Source of the DNA: Crocinitomicaceae bacterium
Lineage (GTDB): Bacteria; Bacteroidota; Bacteroidia; Flavobacteriales_D; Crocinitomicaceae
Direction: 5' to 3'
NCBI GenBank assembly: GCA_029252405.1
Contig: JAQXBM010000030.1
Span: 49,773 to 113,772, forward strand
Length of the DNA: 64,000 nucleotides
Position numbers and translations under genes: made by a program. This document shows, one piece after another, positions 8,776 through 18,451 of the stretch; within the stretch, counting starts at the first letter, position 1, and the number at the start of each line of letters is the position of its first letter. A model generated the notes under the pieces. The model made no database searches. It saw only the letters and a list, made by a program, of their open reading frames with translations, and was not told where the DNA came from.

Positions 8776-9467
8776 AACATCTTTTCTTTGATTTAGACAG
8801 AACACTTTGGGATTTCGATAAGAATTCTGAAACCGCCTTGAACATTCTTTACGATGAATTGAAGCTGGACAATCATTTGCGTTCGTTTCGTTCATTTCAT
8901 ACGAAGTATAAAAAGGTGAACGGTGAGTTGTGGGATCAATACGCTAAGGGTAAAATTTCCAAAGACACCTTAAGGGTGAAACGCTTCCAAGACACGCTAG
9001 CACATTTCGACGTAAAGAATAAAGAACTTTCTGATTCTTTGGCGGATGGATACGTTTCATTGTCACCGTATCAGACGAATCTTTTTCCAGATGCGATTGA
9101 AACCTTAGAAAAACTCAAAAACGACAATTTCGAATTGCACATTATCACCAATGGTTTCTTAGAGGTGCAGCATATCAAACTGGACAAAAGCGGCTTGAGG
9201 CCTTATTTCGATATCATTTTATGTTCGGAAGAAGTTGGAAAGAACAAACCGGCGCGATTGGTTTTTGATCATGCGTTAGAAAAAGCAGATGCTACTTCAG
9301 ACGAAAGCATTATGATTGGTGATAGTTATGAGGCTGACATCGTCGGAGCCGAAAATGCTGGAATTCGCGCTATTCTATTTGATCCAAATCGGATTCACAG
9401 AGAAGGAAGGCATAAGTGGCATATTCACGAGTTGAAGGCGATTCCTGATACCTTGCCTTGGATGTAA
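8772..9467 (+). CDS. HAD-family nucleotidase, YjjG type
   Basis: 231 residues. Motif I is FFDLDRTLWDF with nucleophile Asp7 and Asp9; motif II is the Thr in IITNGF; motif III is the Lys in GKNKPARLVF; motif IV is MIGDSYEADIVGAENAG. The WDF after motif I and the overall length fit the YjjG group, which removes phosphate from non-canonical pyrimidine nucleotides. Its coupling to upp (4-base overlap with the gene between) supports a role in pyrimidine housekeeping. Substrate assignment is by family only. Confidence 0.88.
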   Translation: MKHLFFDLDRTLWDFDKNSETALNILYDELKLDNHLRSFRSFHTKYKKVNGELWDQYAKGKISKDTLRVKRFQDTLAHFDVKNKELSDSLADGYVSLSPYQTNLFPDAIETLEKLKNDNFELHIITNGFLEVQHIKLDKSGLRPYFDIILCSEEVGKNKPARLVFDHALEKADATSDESIMIGDSYEADIVGAENAGIRAILFDPNRIHREGRHKWHIHELKAIPDTLPWM

Positions 9468-9708
9468 TTTTCTTTTGGGGAAATGATGCCCAGTGTGTTT
9501 CATACTTTTTTATTGAGCAAAAATAGAGAGAAAGCACTGCTTTCAAAGAAAATGCCCTTGCGCTGATTTTAGTCTTATTCGCTTCAATCAGACATTGCGA
9601 CCGTTACGGGGATCGCTTAGCGCTTCCTTACGGTGCCCGCATGTCATTCGATACGCTCTATTCCTAAAATAGGCGCTGCCTCACTTCGAGAAATTGAATT
9701 GGGTGGCG
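9468..9708. other. Intergenic region between convergent genes with inverted-repeat character
   Basis: 241 bases without a supported gene. It contains short imperfect inverted repeats (ACCGTTACGG near 9601 against CCTTACGGT near 9628; CTATTCCTAAAATAGG near 9658) and is richer in G+C than the surrounding intergenic DNA. This resembles the REP-like spacer DNA often found between convergent genes in flavobacteria. It could end transcription of both flanking genes, but no clean hairpin plus T-run was identified. Confidence 0.35.
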
Positions 9709-10176
9709 CTAGATCACTTTTTTCCGTGTGAGAATCAACTTCACAGGTTTGGTTTCTGGACCATGATAAACACGAATAAATAGCTTGTTTCGATTTAAAA
9801 ACCCGAATGAATATTTGATCATGTGTGGCGTGGGCGCTGAAATGTTCACGAATTTCAAACTTCTTCCTGAGCTCACGAATTCTTGTATGTTCGGCACAAC
9901 TGAATCCCCAATCACATTATATGTCGTCATTGAATAGACGAGGTTCTTATTCGCCATTCGCATCCGAACATTTTCCACGCGTGTTGTGTCGTTTAATTTC
10001 TGATTGATTCGGTAGCCAACACCTAAAAGTTCGTCACCTTTAACTTCGAGAATCTCCAATCCACTTCCGAATCTGTATTCCCACGTCCCTTCCATCTTCT
10101 TCACTTTGTTCGGCAACTGTGCGAACGCACCAAAGGAGAATGCAAAAAACACTAAAAGCGCACCAAATTTTCTCAT
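9709..10176 (-). CDS. Small secreted protein, lipocalin-like (DUF6265-type)
   Basis: 155 residues with a signal peptide (MRKFGALLVFFAFSFGAFAQ). The mature part begins KVKKMEGTWEYRFGSGLEILEV, the pattern of small beta-barrel proteins assigned to DUF6265 or similar families in Bacteroidota (W near the N-terminus, alternating strands). No catalytic motif and no T9SS tail, so probably periplasmic. It lies 10 bases after rlmB on the same strand and may be co-transcribed with it. Function unknown; the family assignment is from memory of the pattern. Confidence 0.7.
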   Translation of the reverse strand: MRKFGALLVFFAFSFGAFAQLPNKVKKMEGTWEYRFGSGLEILEVKGDELLGVGYRINQKLNDTTRVENVRMRMANKNLVYSMTTYNVIGDSVVPNIQEFVSSGRSLKFVNISAPTPHMIKYSFGFLNRNKLFIRVYHGPETKPVKLILTRKKVI

Positions 10177-10186
10177 ATCAATCTTA

Positions 10187-11005
10187 TTAAGTGTTCAACT
10201 CTTGTCTCAACTTTTCGTACATCATCATTCCTGCGGCAACTCCAACGTTCAATGACGCTATTTCACCACGCATCGGAATACGACATGCCACATCTGCTAG
10301 ATTGATTAAATCTGAAGTGACCCCATCCTTTTCTGATCCCATCACGATTGCAACAGATCCTCTCAGGTTGGTGCTATACGATGGCGTTTTCGATTTCTCA
10401 GTACAGGCAACGATTCTCAATCCGCATTGCTGTATATAAAATAACGAATCTTTCAGACTTTCGGTACGGCATACTTTTATTCTATTCAAGGCTCCAGCTG
10501 AAGTTTTAATTGCATCAGGCGTTACTTGAACGGAACCATTCGCAGGAATTAAGATGGCATCAACACCCTCACATTCGGCTGTTCTGGCAATCGCTCCAAA
10601 GTTTCGAACATCAGTAATTCGATCAAGGGCCAAAACGAAAGGCTTCTTACCTTCTTCCAACAAACCTTCAACGATCTCTTCTATTTTATAATATGAAACA
10701 GGGGAAGCCATGGCAATCACACCTTGGTGATTTTCCTGCGTAATTCGATCCAATTTTTCGTTAGGCACGAACTGCAACTGATGGTTTTTTCCTTTCAGTG
10801 CTTCTTTCAATTCCAAGAACAATTCCTTGTTCATTCCTTTTTGGATCATGATTTTGTTGATCTCACGATCTGCCTTGATGGCTTCAATCACTGCTCGAAC
10901 ACCAAAAATGTACGACTCATCCAATTTCTTTGGTTTGCGCTCATACTTGCGTTCTCCACGATCTGAATCGCGATAATTGTCTCTGCTAAATTCTCTATCT
11001 CCCAT
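10187..11005 (-). CDS. rlmB: 23S rRNA (guanosine-2'-O-)-methyltransferase RlmB-like (SpoU/TrmH family)
   Basis: 272 residues. Residues 1-27 are a charged extension (MGDREFSRDNYRDSDRGERK). Next come the substrate-binding domain (YIFGVRAVIEAI ... GVIAMASP) and the SPOUT methyltransferase domain with motif 1 LDRITDVRNFGAIARTAE, motif 2 IVMGSEKDGV and motif 3 IPMRGEIASLNVGVAAGM. This enzyme modifies G2251 (E. coli numbering) in the 23S rRNA peptidyl-transferase loop. It starts 2 bases after the OsmC gene. A TrmH paralogue with a different rRNA or tRNA target cannot be excluded. Confidence 0.9.
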   Translation of the reverse strand: MGDREFSRDNYRDSDRGERKYERKPKKLDESYIFGVRAVIEAIKADREINKIMIQKGMNKELFLELKEALKGKNHQLQFVPNEKLDRITQENHQGVIAMASPVSYYKIEEIVEGLLEEGKKPFVLALDRITDVRNFGAIARTAECEGVDAILIPANGSVQVTPDAIKTSAGALNRIKVCRTESLKDSLFYIQQCGLRIVACTEKSKTPSYSTNLRGSVAIVMGSEKDGVTSDLINLADVACRIPMRGEIASLNVGVAAGMMMYEKLRQELNT

Positions 11006-11007
11006 TC

Positions 11008-11412
11008 CTAAAATGTATACTCAATGTCTACTACCATCATTTCGCTCACCGATTTTGCCACAGGGCATGCTTCAGCAACTTTAATGATGCGTTTTTCAAT
11101 CTCTTCGGACCAATTGTTCATTGAAAAATCCAATTCAATTCCAACGCGTTCAATTCTGCGCGGGCCGGAAGCCATTACTTTGGTCACTTCACCCGTTCCA
11201 CCGATCATTTCAATGTTGTTCTTATCACAATGGATTCCTACAATGGTAATCATGCAAGAAATATATGCCGCAGCAACCAGATCCGTTGGAGAAAATGCTT
11301 CACCTTTTCCATGATTGTCTACTGGAGCATCTGTTAAAATTTCAGTTCCTGATTTAATATGTGTGCATTTCGTGCGAAGTCCACCCAAATATTCAATTCT
11401 TGCAGTTGCCAT
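11008..11412 (-). CDS. OsmC-family peroxiredoxin-like protein
   Basis: 134 residues. The two redox cysteines of the OsmC fold are visible: one in AAYISCMITIVG and one in AEACPVAKSV; the FSPTDLVAAA segment before the first is also typical. OsmC/Ohr proteins reduce organic hydroperoxides with thiols, but the YhfA-like branch, which this short form resembles, has no firmly known substrate. The start ATG at 11412 overlaps the divergent lipA promoter, so the two genes may share regulation. Confidence 0.88.
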   Translation of the reverse strand: MATARIEYLGGLRTKCTHIKSGTEILTDAPVDNHGKGEAFSPTDLVAAAYISCMITIVGIHCDKNNIEMIGGTGEVTKVMASGPRRIERVGIELDFSMNNWSEEIEKRIIKVAEACPVAKSVSEMMVVDIEYTF

Positions 11413-11436
11413 ATATCCGCTTTTAAAGTACCTTTG
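11406..11436 (+). promoter_or_regulatory. Bacteroidota-type promoter for lipA
   Basis: TTG at 11406-11408, a 20-base spacer, then TACCTTTG at 11429-11436: an exact match to the -33/-7 consensus (TTG, TAnnTTTG) used by the Bacteroidota housekeeping sigma factor. It lies ~70 bases before the lipA start and overlaps the first codons of the divergent OsmC gene. Confidence 0.7.
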
Positions 11437-11507
11437 TAATCGGCTTTGGCTGTAAAATTAGCTTTTTTTATCAGCGTAGAGGTCAACAACACAATTAAGT
11501 GAGTGCG

Positions 11508-12380
11508 ATGAGCGAATTAGTAGAAGAAGATAACAAGGTTCGAATCAAAAAACCGAAGTGGTTGCGTGTGAAATTGCCGACAGGTGAAAATTACAAACGC
11601 GTTCGATCTTTAGTAGATGAACACAAGCTGCATACGATTTGTGAGAGTGGGAATTGTCCGAATATGGGTGAATGTTGGGGAGAAGGAACGGCGACGTTTA
11701 TGATTCTTGGAAACATCTGTACGCGATCATGTGGATTCTGTGCGGTTAAAACAGGAAGACCAGACGAAGTAGATGAGTATGAACCCGGACGCGTTGCGCA
11801 CAGTGTTAAAACAATGGGCGTAAAACATGCTGTGATTACCTCTGTCGATCGAGATGATTTAAAAGATGGTGGTTCATTGATTTGGGCCCAGACGGTGCGC
11901 GCTATTCGCAAGCAATCTCCAACAACGACATTGGAAACATTGATTCCAGATTTCGCTGGTAAATGGGAGAATCTTCAAAACATCATTGATGTCGCTCCAG
12001 AAATTGTAAGTCATAACTTGGAAACGGTTCGAAGATTAACGAAAGAAGTCCGAATTCAAGCAAAATACGATCGAAGTTTAGAAGTATTGTTCCGATTGAA
12101 AAAAGGAGGAATGAACACGAAGTCGGGAGTAATGCTCGGATTAGGTGAGACGCGTGAAGAGGTTATCGAAACAATGGAAGACCTTAGAAGTGTCGATGTT
12201 GATGTATTAACACTGGGACAATATCTCCAGCCAACAACAAAACATCTCCCAATTGATGAATTTGTGACACCTGAACAATTTGCCGAATATAAAGAGCTAG
12301 GATTGAAGATGGGCTTCAGATATGTGGAGAGCGGACCGTTGGTTCGATCATCGTATCGTGCTGAGAAACACCTGTTTTAG
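11508..12380 (+). CDS. lipA: Lipoyl synthase
   Basis: Radical SAM enzyme that inserts two sulfurs into octanoyl groups on the E2 and GcvH lipoyl domains. The auxiliary cluster ligands are [12 protein letters not shown] (C-x4-C-x5-C), the radical SAM cluster is CTRSCGFC (C-x3-C-x2-C), and the closing RSSY motif, whose Ser binds the auxiliary cluster, is 8-11 residues from the C-terminus. The length (~290) is normal. ATG 11508 is chosen; GTG at 11499 is three codons upstream. Its product serves complexes built with LpdA and the fused E1 also found in this window. Confidence 0.97.
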   Translation: MSELVEEDNKVRIKKPKWLRVKLPTGENYKRVRSLVDEHKLHTICESGNCPNMGECWGEGTATFMILGNICTRSCGFCAVKTGRPDEVDEYEPGRVAHSVKTMGVKHAVITSVDRDDLKDGGSLIWAQTVRAIRKQSPTTTLETLIPDFAGKWENLQNIIDVAPEIVSHNLETVRRLTKEVRIQAKYDRSLEVLFRLKKGGMNTKSGVMLGLGETREEVIETMEDLRSVDVDVLTLGQYLQPTTKHLPIDEFVTPEQFAEYKELGLKMGFRYVESGPLVRSSYRAEKHLF

Positions 12381-12561
12381 AATAGACGTGTATACTTTAA
12401 TTTTATTTTAAGATAAAGGACTGAAATCAGTTCTTGGAAAAGCCATAATTTTATGGGCAGTAAGAATGCTAGAATACGGTGCAAACAAATGTTAATATTT
12501 GCATAATAATTCGTAATTTGGCGGTCGCGATAAACTTTAAACTACTTGATAATATCAAAAT

Positions 12562-15500
12562 ATGAAACGTAACAATATAATAATCGGTTCGGTGGGTGTT
12601 ATAGCCACTGCTGCACTAATTGCCGTTTCCCCTTGGAAGTCAACAGATTCAGAGGGAACTTATACGCAGGAGACTTTCTCTTCGCTTACTAATAAGTCGG
12701 CAGATGATGCAAAATTATGGATGGAAAGACGTTACCTAGATCCTGAAACAGGAGAACGTATTTCTAACAAAAAATTGCGTCAGATTGATGCTGCAGTGAG
12801 TCAGATGGCGAAAAGTCGTGCTGTGACATTTGCAGAACAAGGTCCTGACAACATTGGTGGTAGAACAAGAGCCATTCAAGTAGACTTGACAAATAGCGAT
12901 ATTATTTGGGCAGGTGGTGTATCAGGTGGTCTTTTCAAATCGATTAACGGAGCGAACACATGGGAGCGCGTTGAATCATATGAATTACTTTGTTCACCGT
13001 TTATCTCTTCAATGTGCCAATTCAGTGACGGTACATTATTCGTAGCTACAGGTTCGAATGATGACAACTGGGGAGGTGACGGAGTTTGGTATACACAAGA
13101 TCAAGGTGCTTCTTGGACAAACGTTCCTGGAACATCAAGTTTCTCTTCTGGTCGTGTAACTGAAGTTGTTGCTCCTGAAGGAGGAACGACATTGTGGTTG
13201 ACAAGTCCTAATGGATTGAAGAAATGGAACATGGGAGATGCTGCTTTAACAGATGTTACTACAGGTAACGGTGGATGTAACGCATTGGCATGTTCTCCAA
13301 ACGGTCAAGTATTTGTAGCTGCTATTGCTTCTAACAAAACATACGTTTCAAGTGATTTCGGTGCTACATTCACTGATAAATCAGGAACTAGTGCTTCAGG
13401 ACTCGTTCCAAACGGAGCCGGAAGAATTGAGTACGCGGTTTCACAAACAACTAACTCAAGTGGTAATTACTCTATTTACGCGGTTCGTACGGGAAGTAAC
13501 TTACAAGGGATGAATGTTTCACAAGATAACGGGAACACATGGTCTCAATTTGTAGGCGCTTCAGGTACTCCAAGTAACTTAGACATTTATCGTAATCAAG
13601 GTGGATACAACTCTGCTATTACTGTAACACCTCAAAGCACTGAAAAAATCTTAATCGGTGGTATTGATGTTTGGAAATGGGAACAAACTACAAACAACCC
13701 TCCATCTGGTGGATTCGAGAAATTATCTGAGTGGTTCTTGCAACCAACTTCAACTAAATATGTTCACGCTGATAATCATGAATTCAAATGGGACGGAACA
13801 AGACTTTACATTGGTAACGATGGAGGTGTTGGAGTATCAGATGATCCAGACGATGCTTTCTACCCAGCGAACAGAGGTTACAACGTAACACAGTTCTACG
13901 GAATTGCTTTCGATAAAAACGGAGCAGTACTTGGAGGAACTCAGGATAATGGTTCATTATACAATGACCACCAACTTTCAACATTCTTAGAATTTACAGA
14001 AGTTTCCGGTGGAGATGGTTTCCAATGTGAAATTTCATTCTACAACCCTAACGTAATGTTTACAACTTCTCAATACGGTAACGGATTACGTTCAGGAGAT
14101 GGAGGACAAACAGTTGAGTCTTTCATTCCAAACCCATTGCCAGGAAGTTACGATCCATTTGGAACAGATGGTTCTGCGAATCACCCATTCCACACAAAAA
14201 TTTACTTAGCGGAATACTACGATCTTAACTCGAAAGATTCAGTAGTTTATATTCCAGAAGAAGATATCGCTTCAGGTACAACTATTTTGGTACCAAGTGC
14301 AGCTTCTGGTGATAGCATCTCCTACACATTAACGGAAGCATTGTACTTCGATGATACAATGAACCTTACACCAGCTTTGACTGTTTCAGAAACAGGAGTT
14401 GTGAACGAAATTACTGGTCAATCAGTTTACTTGGACCTTTACAACTATGTACATCATGGTACAGCGGGATCAGGATTGTTCCCACCACTAGTTGGCGATA
14501 CATTGTTGGTAGATTTCGAAACTTCTACAGATACAGTAGTTGTTGAGTCACTTTTCTCATATGATCATAACTATTCTCAACACCCAATTTCTAATGACAT
14601 CTATGACATGGGAGTTGATACAGTAATTTACAACGTAGCTTGGAACACAGTTACTGTTCAGGATCCTTACCAATCATGGTACTTGATGTATGTGAATGCA
14701 AATGGTGGTGAGCTTTGGGGAACACGTAATGCACTTCGCCTTGCTGCTCCAGATCAAGAATGGGGAATCATCGTTCAAGGAATTGGAGGTGGAACGTTCA
14801 ACAATGTTGACGTTGAATTCTCTAAAGACTTGAATCACCTTTACATCTCTTCAGGAGGATCTACTGTGACTCGTGTGGATAGCCTTGGAAGTATTTATAC
14901 TTCTAGCGACACGTTCTACGATGACGCATTCTACCATGAAGAAGGTGTACCTGCTGTGACTACTCCACCGAATGGAACGTCTAAAGTGACTTTCAGTCCA
15001 GGAGGATCAGTTGAAGGTATCTGTGTTAACCCATCGGATGCTAACGACGTAGTAGTTCTTACAGGATTTGGATCAAATAACATCAAGCGTTCTGTGAATG
15101 CCGCTGGAGCTACTCCATCATTCTCGAATGTTGGTACGATCCCTGGAGGTCCTGGAACATACGATGCGATTATCGATCGTAATGATGATCAAATCTTAGT
15201 AGTTGGTACATCTCACGGTGTATTCGTTACTGAGGACGGAGGAACGACTTGGGAAGATGGTTCTATCGGATTCTGTGGAACACCAGTTTACGAAGTAAGA
15301 CAATCATGGAGAACTTGGGCTGAAGGTAACTTCCGACCAGGTGAAATCTACATTGGAACATTCGGACGTGGTATCTGGAGTTCGGCTTCTTACTTGTCAA
15401 CAGACACGGAACAAGCTGATGGAAATGGAGGAACGTCAATCGAAGAATTCGATACAAACTTGTTCCCTTATCCAAACCCGACGTCGGCTAGCACTAGCTT

Positions 15501-15705
15501 GTCATTCGAATTAGCAAATACTTCTGATGTAACAATTCAAGTTTACAACCTATCAGGAAGACTTGTTAAGACTATCAACGAGAAAAACATGAGCCAAGGT
15601 TCACAAGTTGTTGATATCGAAGGAGCTGATTTAGCGATTGGAACTTACGTTGTTAAGATGTTTGCTGGAAAGCAACAAGCAACTACGAAGTTCGTGAAGA
15701 TGTAA
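12562..15705 (+). CDS. Large secreted beta-propeller (sortilin/GH74-like) protein with T9SS tail
   Basis: 1047 residues. An N-terminal hydrophobic segment (NNIIIGSVGVIATAALIAV) serves as signal. From ~95 on there are repeated BNR/sortilin-type blades (FKSINGANTWERV, YTQDQGASWTNV, VSQDNGNTWSQF, VTEDGGTTWEDG), as in VPS10 and glycoside hydrolase 74-like propellers. The segment AEQGPDNIGGRTRAIQVD is typical of the family in Bacteroidota. The C-terminal ~80 residues are a T9SS sorting domain (LFPYPNPTSASTSLSF, VQVYNLSGR-like, IGTYVVKMFAG). The codon choice and the strong terminator downstream suggest high expression. No catalytic pair could be identified, so enzymatic activity is open. Confidence 0.85.
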   Translation: MKRNNIIIGSVGVIATAALIAVSPWKSTDSEGTYTQETFSSLTNKSADDAKLWMERRYLDPETGERISNKKLRQIDAAVSQMAKSRAVTFAEQGPDNIGGRTRAIQVDLTNSDIIWAGGVSGGLFKSINGANTWERVESYELLCSPFISSMCQFSDGTLFVATGSNDDNWGGDGVWYTQDQGASWTNVPGTSSFSSGRVTEVVAPEGGTTLWLTSPNGLKKWNMGDAALTDVTTGNGGCNALACSPNGQVFVAAIASNKTYVSSDFGATFTDKSGTSASGLVPNGAGRIEYAVSQTTNSSGNYSIYAVRTGSNLQGMNVSQDNGNTWSQFVGASGTPSNLDIYRNQGGYNSAITVTPQSTEKILIGGIDVWKWEQTTNNPPSGGFEKLSEWFLQPTSTKYVHADNHEFKWDGTRLYIGNDGGVGVSDDPDDAFYPANRGYNVTQFYGIAFDKNGAVLGGTQDNGSLYNDHQLSTFLEFTEVSGGDGFQCEISFYNPNVMFTTSQYGNGLRSGDGGQTVESFIPNPLPGSYDPFGTDGSANHPFHTKIYLAEYYDLNSKDSVVYIPEEDIASGTTILVPSAASGDSISYTLTEALYFDDTMNLTPALTVSETGVVNEITGQSVYLDLYNYVHHGTAGSGLFPPLVGDTLLVDFETSTDTVVVESLFSYDHNYSQHPISNDIYDMGVDTVIYNVAWNTVTVQDPYQSWYLMYVNANGGELWGTRNALRLAAPDQEWGIIVQGIGGGTFNNVDVEFSKDLNHLYISSGGSTVTRVDSLGSIYTSSDTFYDDAFYHEEGVPAVTTPPNGTSKVTFSPGGSVEGICVNPSDANDVVVLTGFGSNNIKRSVNAAGATPSFSNVGTIPGGPGTYDAIIDRNDDQILVVGTSHGVFVTEDGGTTWEDGSIGFCGTPVYEVRQSWRTWAEGNFRPGEIYIGTFGRGIWSSASYLSTDTEQADGNGGTSIEEFDTNLFPYPNPTSASTSLSFELANTSDVTIQVYNLSGRLVKTINEKNMSQGSQVVDIEGADLAIGTYVVKMFAGKQQATTKFVKM

Positions 15706-15725
15706 TATCAAACACTAGAAAATAC

Positions 15726-15760
15726 AAGCCCCGATTCTCTTCTGAGATCGGGGCTTTTTC
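15726..15760 (+). terminator. Rho-independent terminator of the beta-propeller gene
   Basis: A ten-pair stem (AAGCCCCGAT at 15726-15735 with ATCGGGGCTT at 15747-15756), an 11-base loop and a T-rich tail. It lies ~20 bases after the stop and is the cleanest terminator in the window. Confidence 0.9.
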
Positions 15761-15807
15761 TTTGTTGATATGTTGATCTAAACGGCCTGAAATTCACCTA
15801 GAAATTC

Positions 15808-15815
15808 TACATTTG
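15808..15815 (+). promoter_or_regulatory. -7 promoter element upstream of lpdA
   Basis: TACATTTG matches the TAnnTTTG element, 17 bases before the lpdA ATG. No TTG lies at the usual 19-20-base distance, so only the -7 half is supported. Confidence 0.45.
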
Positions 15816-15832
15816 TAACAAACGATAAAATC

Positions 15833-17236
15833 ATGAGCACGTACGATATTACAATTATTGGATCAGGACCTGGAGGATACGTTGCAGCTATACGTTGCGC
15901 GCAACTAGGAATGAAAACTGCGATTATTGAAAAATACGATACTCTCGGTGGAACGTGCCTCAATGTGGGGTGTATCCCATCAAAAGCATTGTTGGACTCT
16001 TCTGAACATTTTCACAATGCGACTCACAATTTTGAGGAGCACGGAATTGATGTGACCGGCGTTCAGGCGAATATCACGCAAATGATTAATCGTAAGAATG
16101 CGGTAGTTGAGCAAACAACAAAGGGAATTCAATTTCTAATGGACAAAAACAAGATTGATGTTCATTACGGATTGGGCTCATTCGTTGACAAAAACACGGT
16201 GAAGGTTACTGACAAAGATGGTAAGGAAACGACGCTTTCAACAAAGAACGTGATCATCGCCACAGGGTCGAAACCGAATTTCTTTCCAGGAATGGAACCA
16301 GATAAGAAACGAATCATTACATCTACGGAAGCTTTGAACTTAACGGAGATTCCAAAGAAGATGCTTGTTATTGGTGGTGGAGTAATTGGACTAGAGCTTG
16401 GATCAGTTTACAGTCGCTTGGGAACTCAAGTGGAAGTTGTTGAATTCGCTAACAAGATTATCCCAACAATGGACAGTACAATGTCAAAAGAGTTGACACG
16501 TGTATTGAAAAAGGCAGGATTTAAATTCCACTTACAACACAAAGTTCAATCTGTAAAGAATACCGGTAAAGGAGTAAGTTTAACTGCCCTCAACAAGAAA
16601 GATGAAGAAGTTACCATGGAAGCAGATTACTGCTTGGTGGCGGTAGGAAGAAAAGCATATACTGAAGGGCTCGGATTGGAAAACATCGGATTGAAAACGA
16701 ACGATCGTGGACAAGTTGAAGTAAACGAGCATTTGCAGACTTCTATTCCAAATGTTTACGCAATTGGTGATGTAATCAAAGGAGCAATGCTTGCTCACAA
16801 AGCAGAAGAAGAAGGCGTATTCGTTGCTGAGCTTCTAGCTGGACAGAAACCTCACATCAATTACAATTTGATTCCTGGAGTCGTTTACACGTGGCCTGAA
16901 GTTGCCGCTGTTGGAAAAACAGAAGAGGAATTAAGAGAAGCAGGAGTTGAGATCAAAATTGGATCTTTCCCTATCAAAGCGTTGGGTAGAGCTCGCGCAA
17001 GTATGGATATCCAAGGAACTGTGAAGATTATCGCGGATGCAGCAACGGACGAAGTACTCGGAGTACACATGGTAGCTCCTCGTGCAGCAGATTTAATAAT
17101 GGAAGCGGTTACGGCAATGGAATACAGAGCTTCAGCTGAGGACATGGCGAGAATTTGTCACCCACACCCTACTTATTCAGAAGCGGTAAAAGAAGCAGCA
17201 TTGGCAGCGACGGATAATCGTCCGCTCCACGTGTAG
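15833..17236 (+). CDS. lpdA: Dihydrolipoyl dehydrogenase (E3)
   Basis: Reoxidises dihydrolipoamide on E2 or GcvH using FAD and NAD+. The FAD motif IIGSGPGGYVAAI is at residues 8-20, the redox disulfide is Cys42/Cys47 in GGTCLNVGCIPSK, and the NAD motif is VIGGGVIGLELGSVYSRLG. The second FAD site is VYAIGDVIKGAMLAHKAEEEG, and the catalytic dyad of the dimer partner is His445/Glu450 in HPHPTYSEAVKEA. Length 467 is standard. It stands alone between terminators and can serve the 2-oxoacid dehydrogenases (including the E1 fusion at 45.5 kb) and the glycine cleavage system. Confidence 0.97.
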   Translation: MSTYDITIIGSGPGGYVAAIRCAQLGMKTAIIEKYDTLGGTCLNVGCIPSKALLDSSEHFHNATHNFEEHGIDVTGVQANITQMINRKNAVVEQTTKGIQFLMDKNKIDVHYGLGSFVDKNTVKVTDKDGKETTLSTKNVIIATGSKPNFFPGMEPDKKRIITSTEALNLTEIPKKMLVIGGGVIGLELGSVYSRLGTQVEVVEFANKIIPTMDSTMSKELTRVLKKAGFKFHLQHKVQSVKNTGKGVSLTALNKKDEEVTMEADYCLVAVGRKAYTEGLGLENIGLKTNDRGQVEVNEHLQTSIPNVYAIGDVIKGAMLAHKAEEEGVFVAELLAGQKPHINYNLIPGVVYTWPEVAAVGKTEEELREAGVEIKIGSFPIKALGRARASMDIQGTVKIIADAATDEVLGVHMVAPRAADLIMEAVTAMEYRASAEDMARICHPHPTYSEAVKEAALAATDNRPLHV

Positions 17237-17256
17237 AAAAATCATTTATACAGATT

Positions 17257-17290
17257 GAGGAGGCATTCATTTGTCTCCCCTTTTTCTTTT
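17257..17290 (+). terminator. Probable terminator of lpdA
   Basis: GAGGAG at 17257-17262 can pair with CTCCCC at 17275-17280 (one mismatch), followed directly by a run of T, 20 bases after the lpdA stop. Confidence 0.5.
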
Positions 17291-17321
17291 CTAGACGATT
17301 CCAGCAGCCTTCTTTTTGATG

Positions 17322-18314
17322 TTAATGCTTGACTATTTTCTCCGAATAAGATTTAGATCCGTTTTTCACCTGAACAAAATAAACGCCACCGTCTAACTTT
17401 CGAAGATCGATCCTTTGTCTCTTTTCCGCATTTTTGATTGACAATACAAGTTGCCCATTTACATCAAACAAATCTATTTGAATTTGACCTCCTCCATTTT
17501 GAAGCTCAACCCACACCTCATCATCTGTAGGGTTAGGGAAAATACTGAACGCATCATTCCTCTCTAATTGCGTTGTATTTGCAGTTGAATCTATAATCAC
17601 CCTTTCTACTTTCACATCATCAACAAAATAATAAGCACCGTACATTCCAGGTTCAAAAGACGCACTTGGATTTACCTCTAAGGTTGTTGAAGCATCATCG
17701 GAGAAATTCCCTATTGTCAAAAATTCGAAAGCGTCACTTGCTGTAATGGTATCCGCGATTCTCACCCACCCTTGAATATCTCCAACCACATTCGATGAAG
17801 CATATTGAGGGCTGACAGCTAGTACACCATTTCCTCCACTCGTTACCGCGTTAGTGGAAAGATGGAATCCCATATTGTTAGATGCAAACTCTGTATAATC
17901 AGCAAGAGAAACATAATATTCGACAAGGTAATTTCCACTCGGCACCATCGGGCTTGTCAGTTGAACTTGAATGTATTCTCTTTGATTCAATCCAGAGATG
18001 GTGAAAAGTCCCATTCCAGCCATTGCGGAACCAGATCTTGGAAGTTGTATGCCTTTTATACCGATTGGACCGGGATAAGTGCTCGTAGGCTGATAATTCC
18101 AACAGGATGGAGCGATGTCAGTAAAATAGACATCCGGCGTTCCTGAGGTCGCAGAATACCAATCAACAAGTGAATTCTCTAGATCACTTGGTCCAGCAAT
18201 ACCGCAGAAATCAGCATCTCTCAGTTCAAAATCAGGATTCAGAGCTAGGTTTTGGGCAAACAAGGCCGCGGTTGACAAGCAAAATGCAAAAAGGACTGCA
18301 AGGTAATTCTTCAT
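17322..18314 (-). CDS. Secreted protein with T9SS sorting domain
   Basis: About 330 residues. The start at 18314 gives a clean signal peptide (MKNYLAVLFAFCLSTAALFAQ); the 18323 start adds only three residues. The mature part begins NLALNPDFELRDADFCG, the opening of carbohydrate-binding-like jelly-roll modules seen in gliding-motility and PEP-type secreted proteins. It has VEYYVSLADYTEFASNNMGFHLS and YFVDDVKVERV strands that fit that fold (inference). The last ~75 residues are a T9SS sorting domain (FSIFPNPTDDEVWVE, LFDVNGQLV, LDGGVYFVQVKNG). No catalytic residues recognised. Confidence 0.82.
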   Translation of the reverse strand: MKNYLAVLFAFCLSTAALFAQNLALNPDFELRDADFCGIAGPSDLENSLVDWYSATSGTPDVYFTDIAPSCWNYQPTSTYPGPIGIKGIQLPRSGSAMAGMGLFTISGLNQREYIQVQLTSPMVPSGNYLVEYYVSLADYTEFASNNMGFHLSTNAVTSGGNGVLAVSPQYASSNVVGDIQGWVRIADTITASDAFEFLTIGNFSDDASTTLEVNPSASFEPGMYGAYYFVDDVKVERVIIDSTANTTQLERNDAFSIFPNPTDDEVWVELQNGGGQIQIDLFDVNGQLVLSIKNAEKRQRIDLRKLDGGVYFVQVKNGSKSYSEKIVKH

Positions 18315-18399
18315 GAGGGTCATTTATTAGGTGTTCGCAAGGAGAACGAAATAATCAAACTGAAATTATGTAACGCAAAAAAATAAGGGAATCGTTCAC

Positions 18400-18429
18400 A
18401 AAAAAAAGGGCGAACTTAAATTCTGCCCT
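18400..18429 (-). terminator. Terminator of the S46 peptidase gene
   Basis: Read on the minus strand: AGGGC (18429-18425), a 13-base loop, GCCCT (18411-18407), then a run of at least seven T. It sits ~22 bases after the peptidase stop. Confidence 0.75.
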
Positions 18430-18451
18430 AAACTGATTTATATCAAAAGAA

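Noticed and set aside
9468..9708. Possible small RNA gene
   Set aside because: Only imperfect inverted repeats; no promoter or terminator pair supports a defined transcript.
12409..12440. Hairpin AGGACTGA/TCAGTTCT after lipA
   Set aside because: Stem is clear but no T-run follows, so not called as a terminator.
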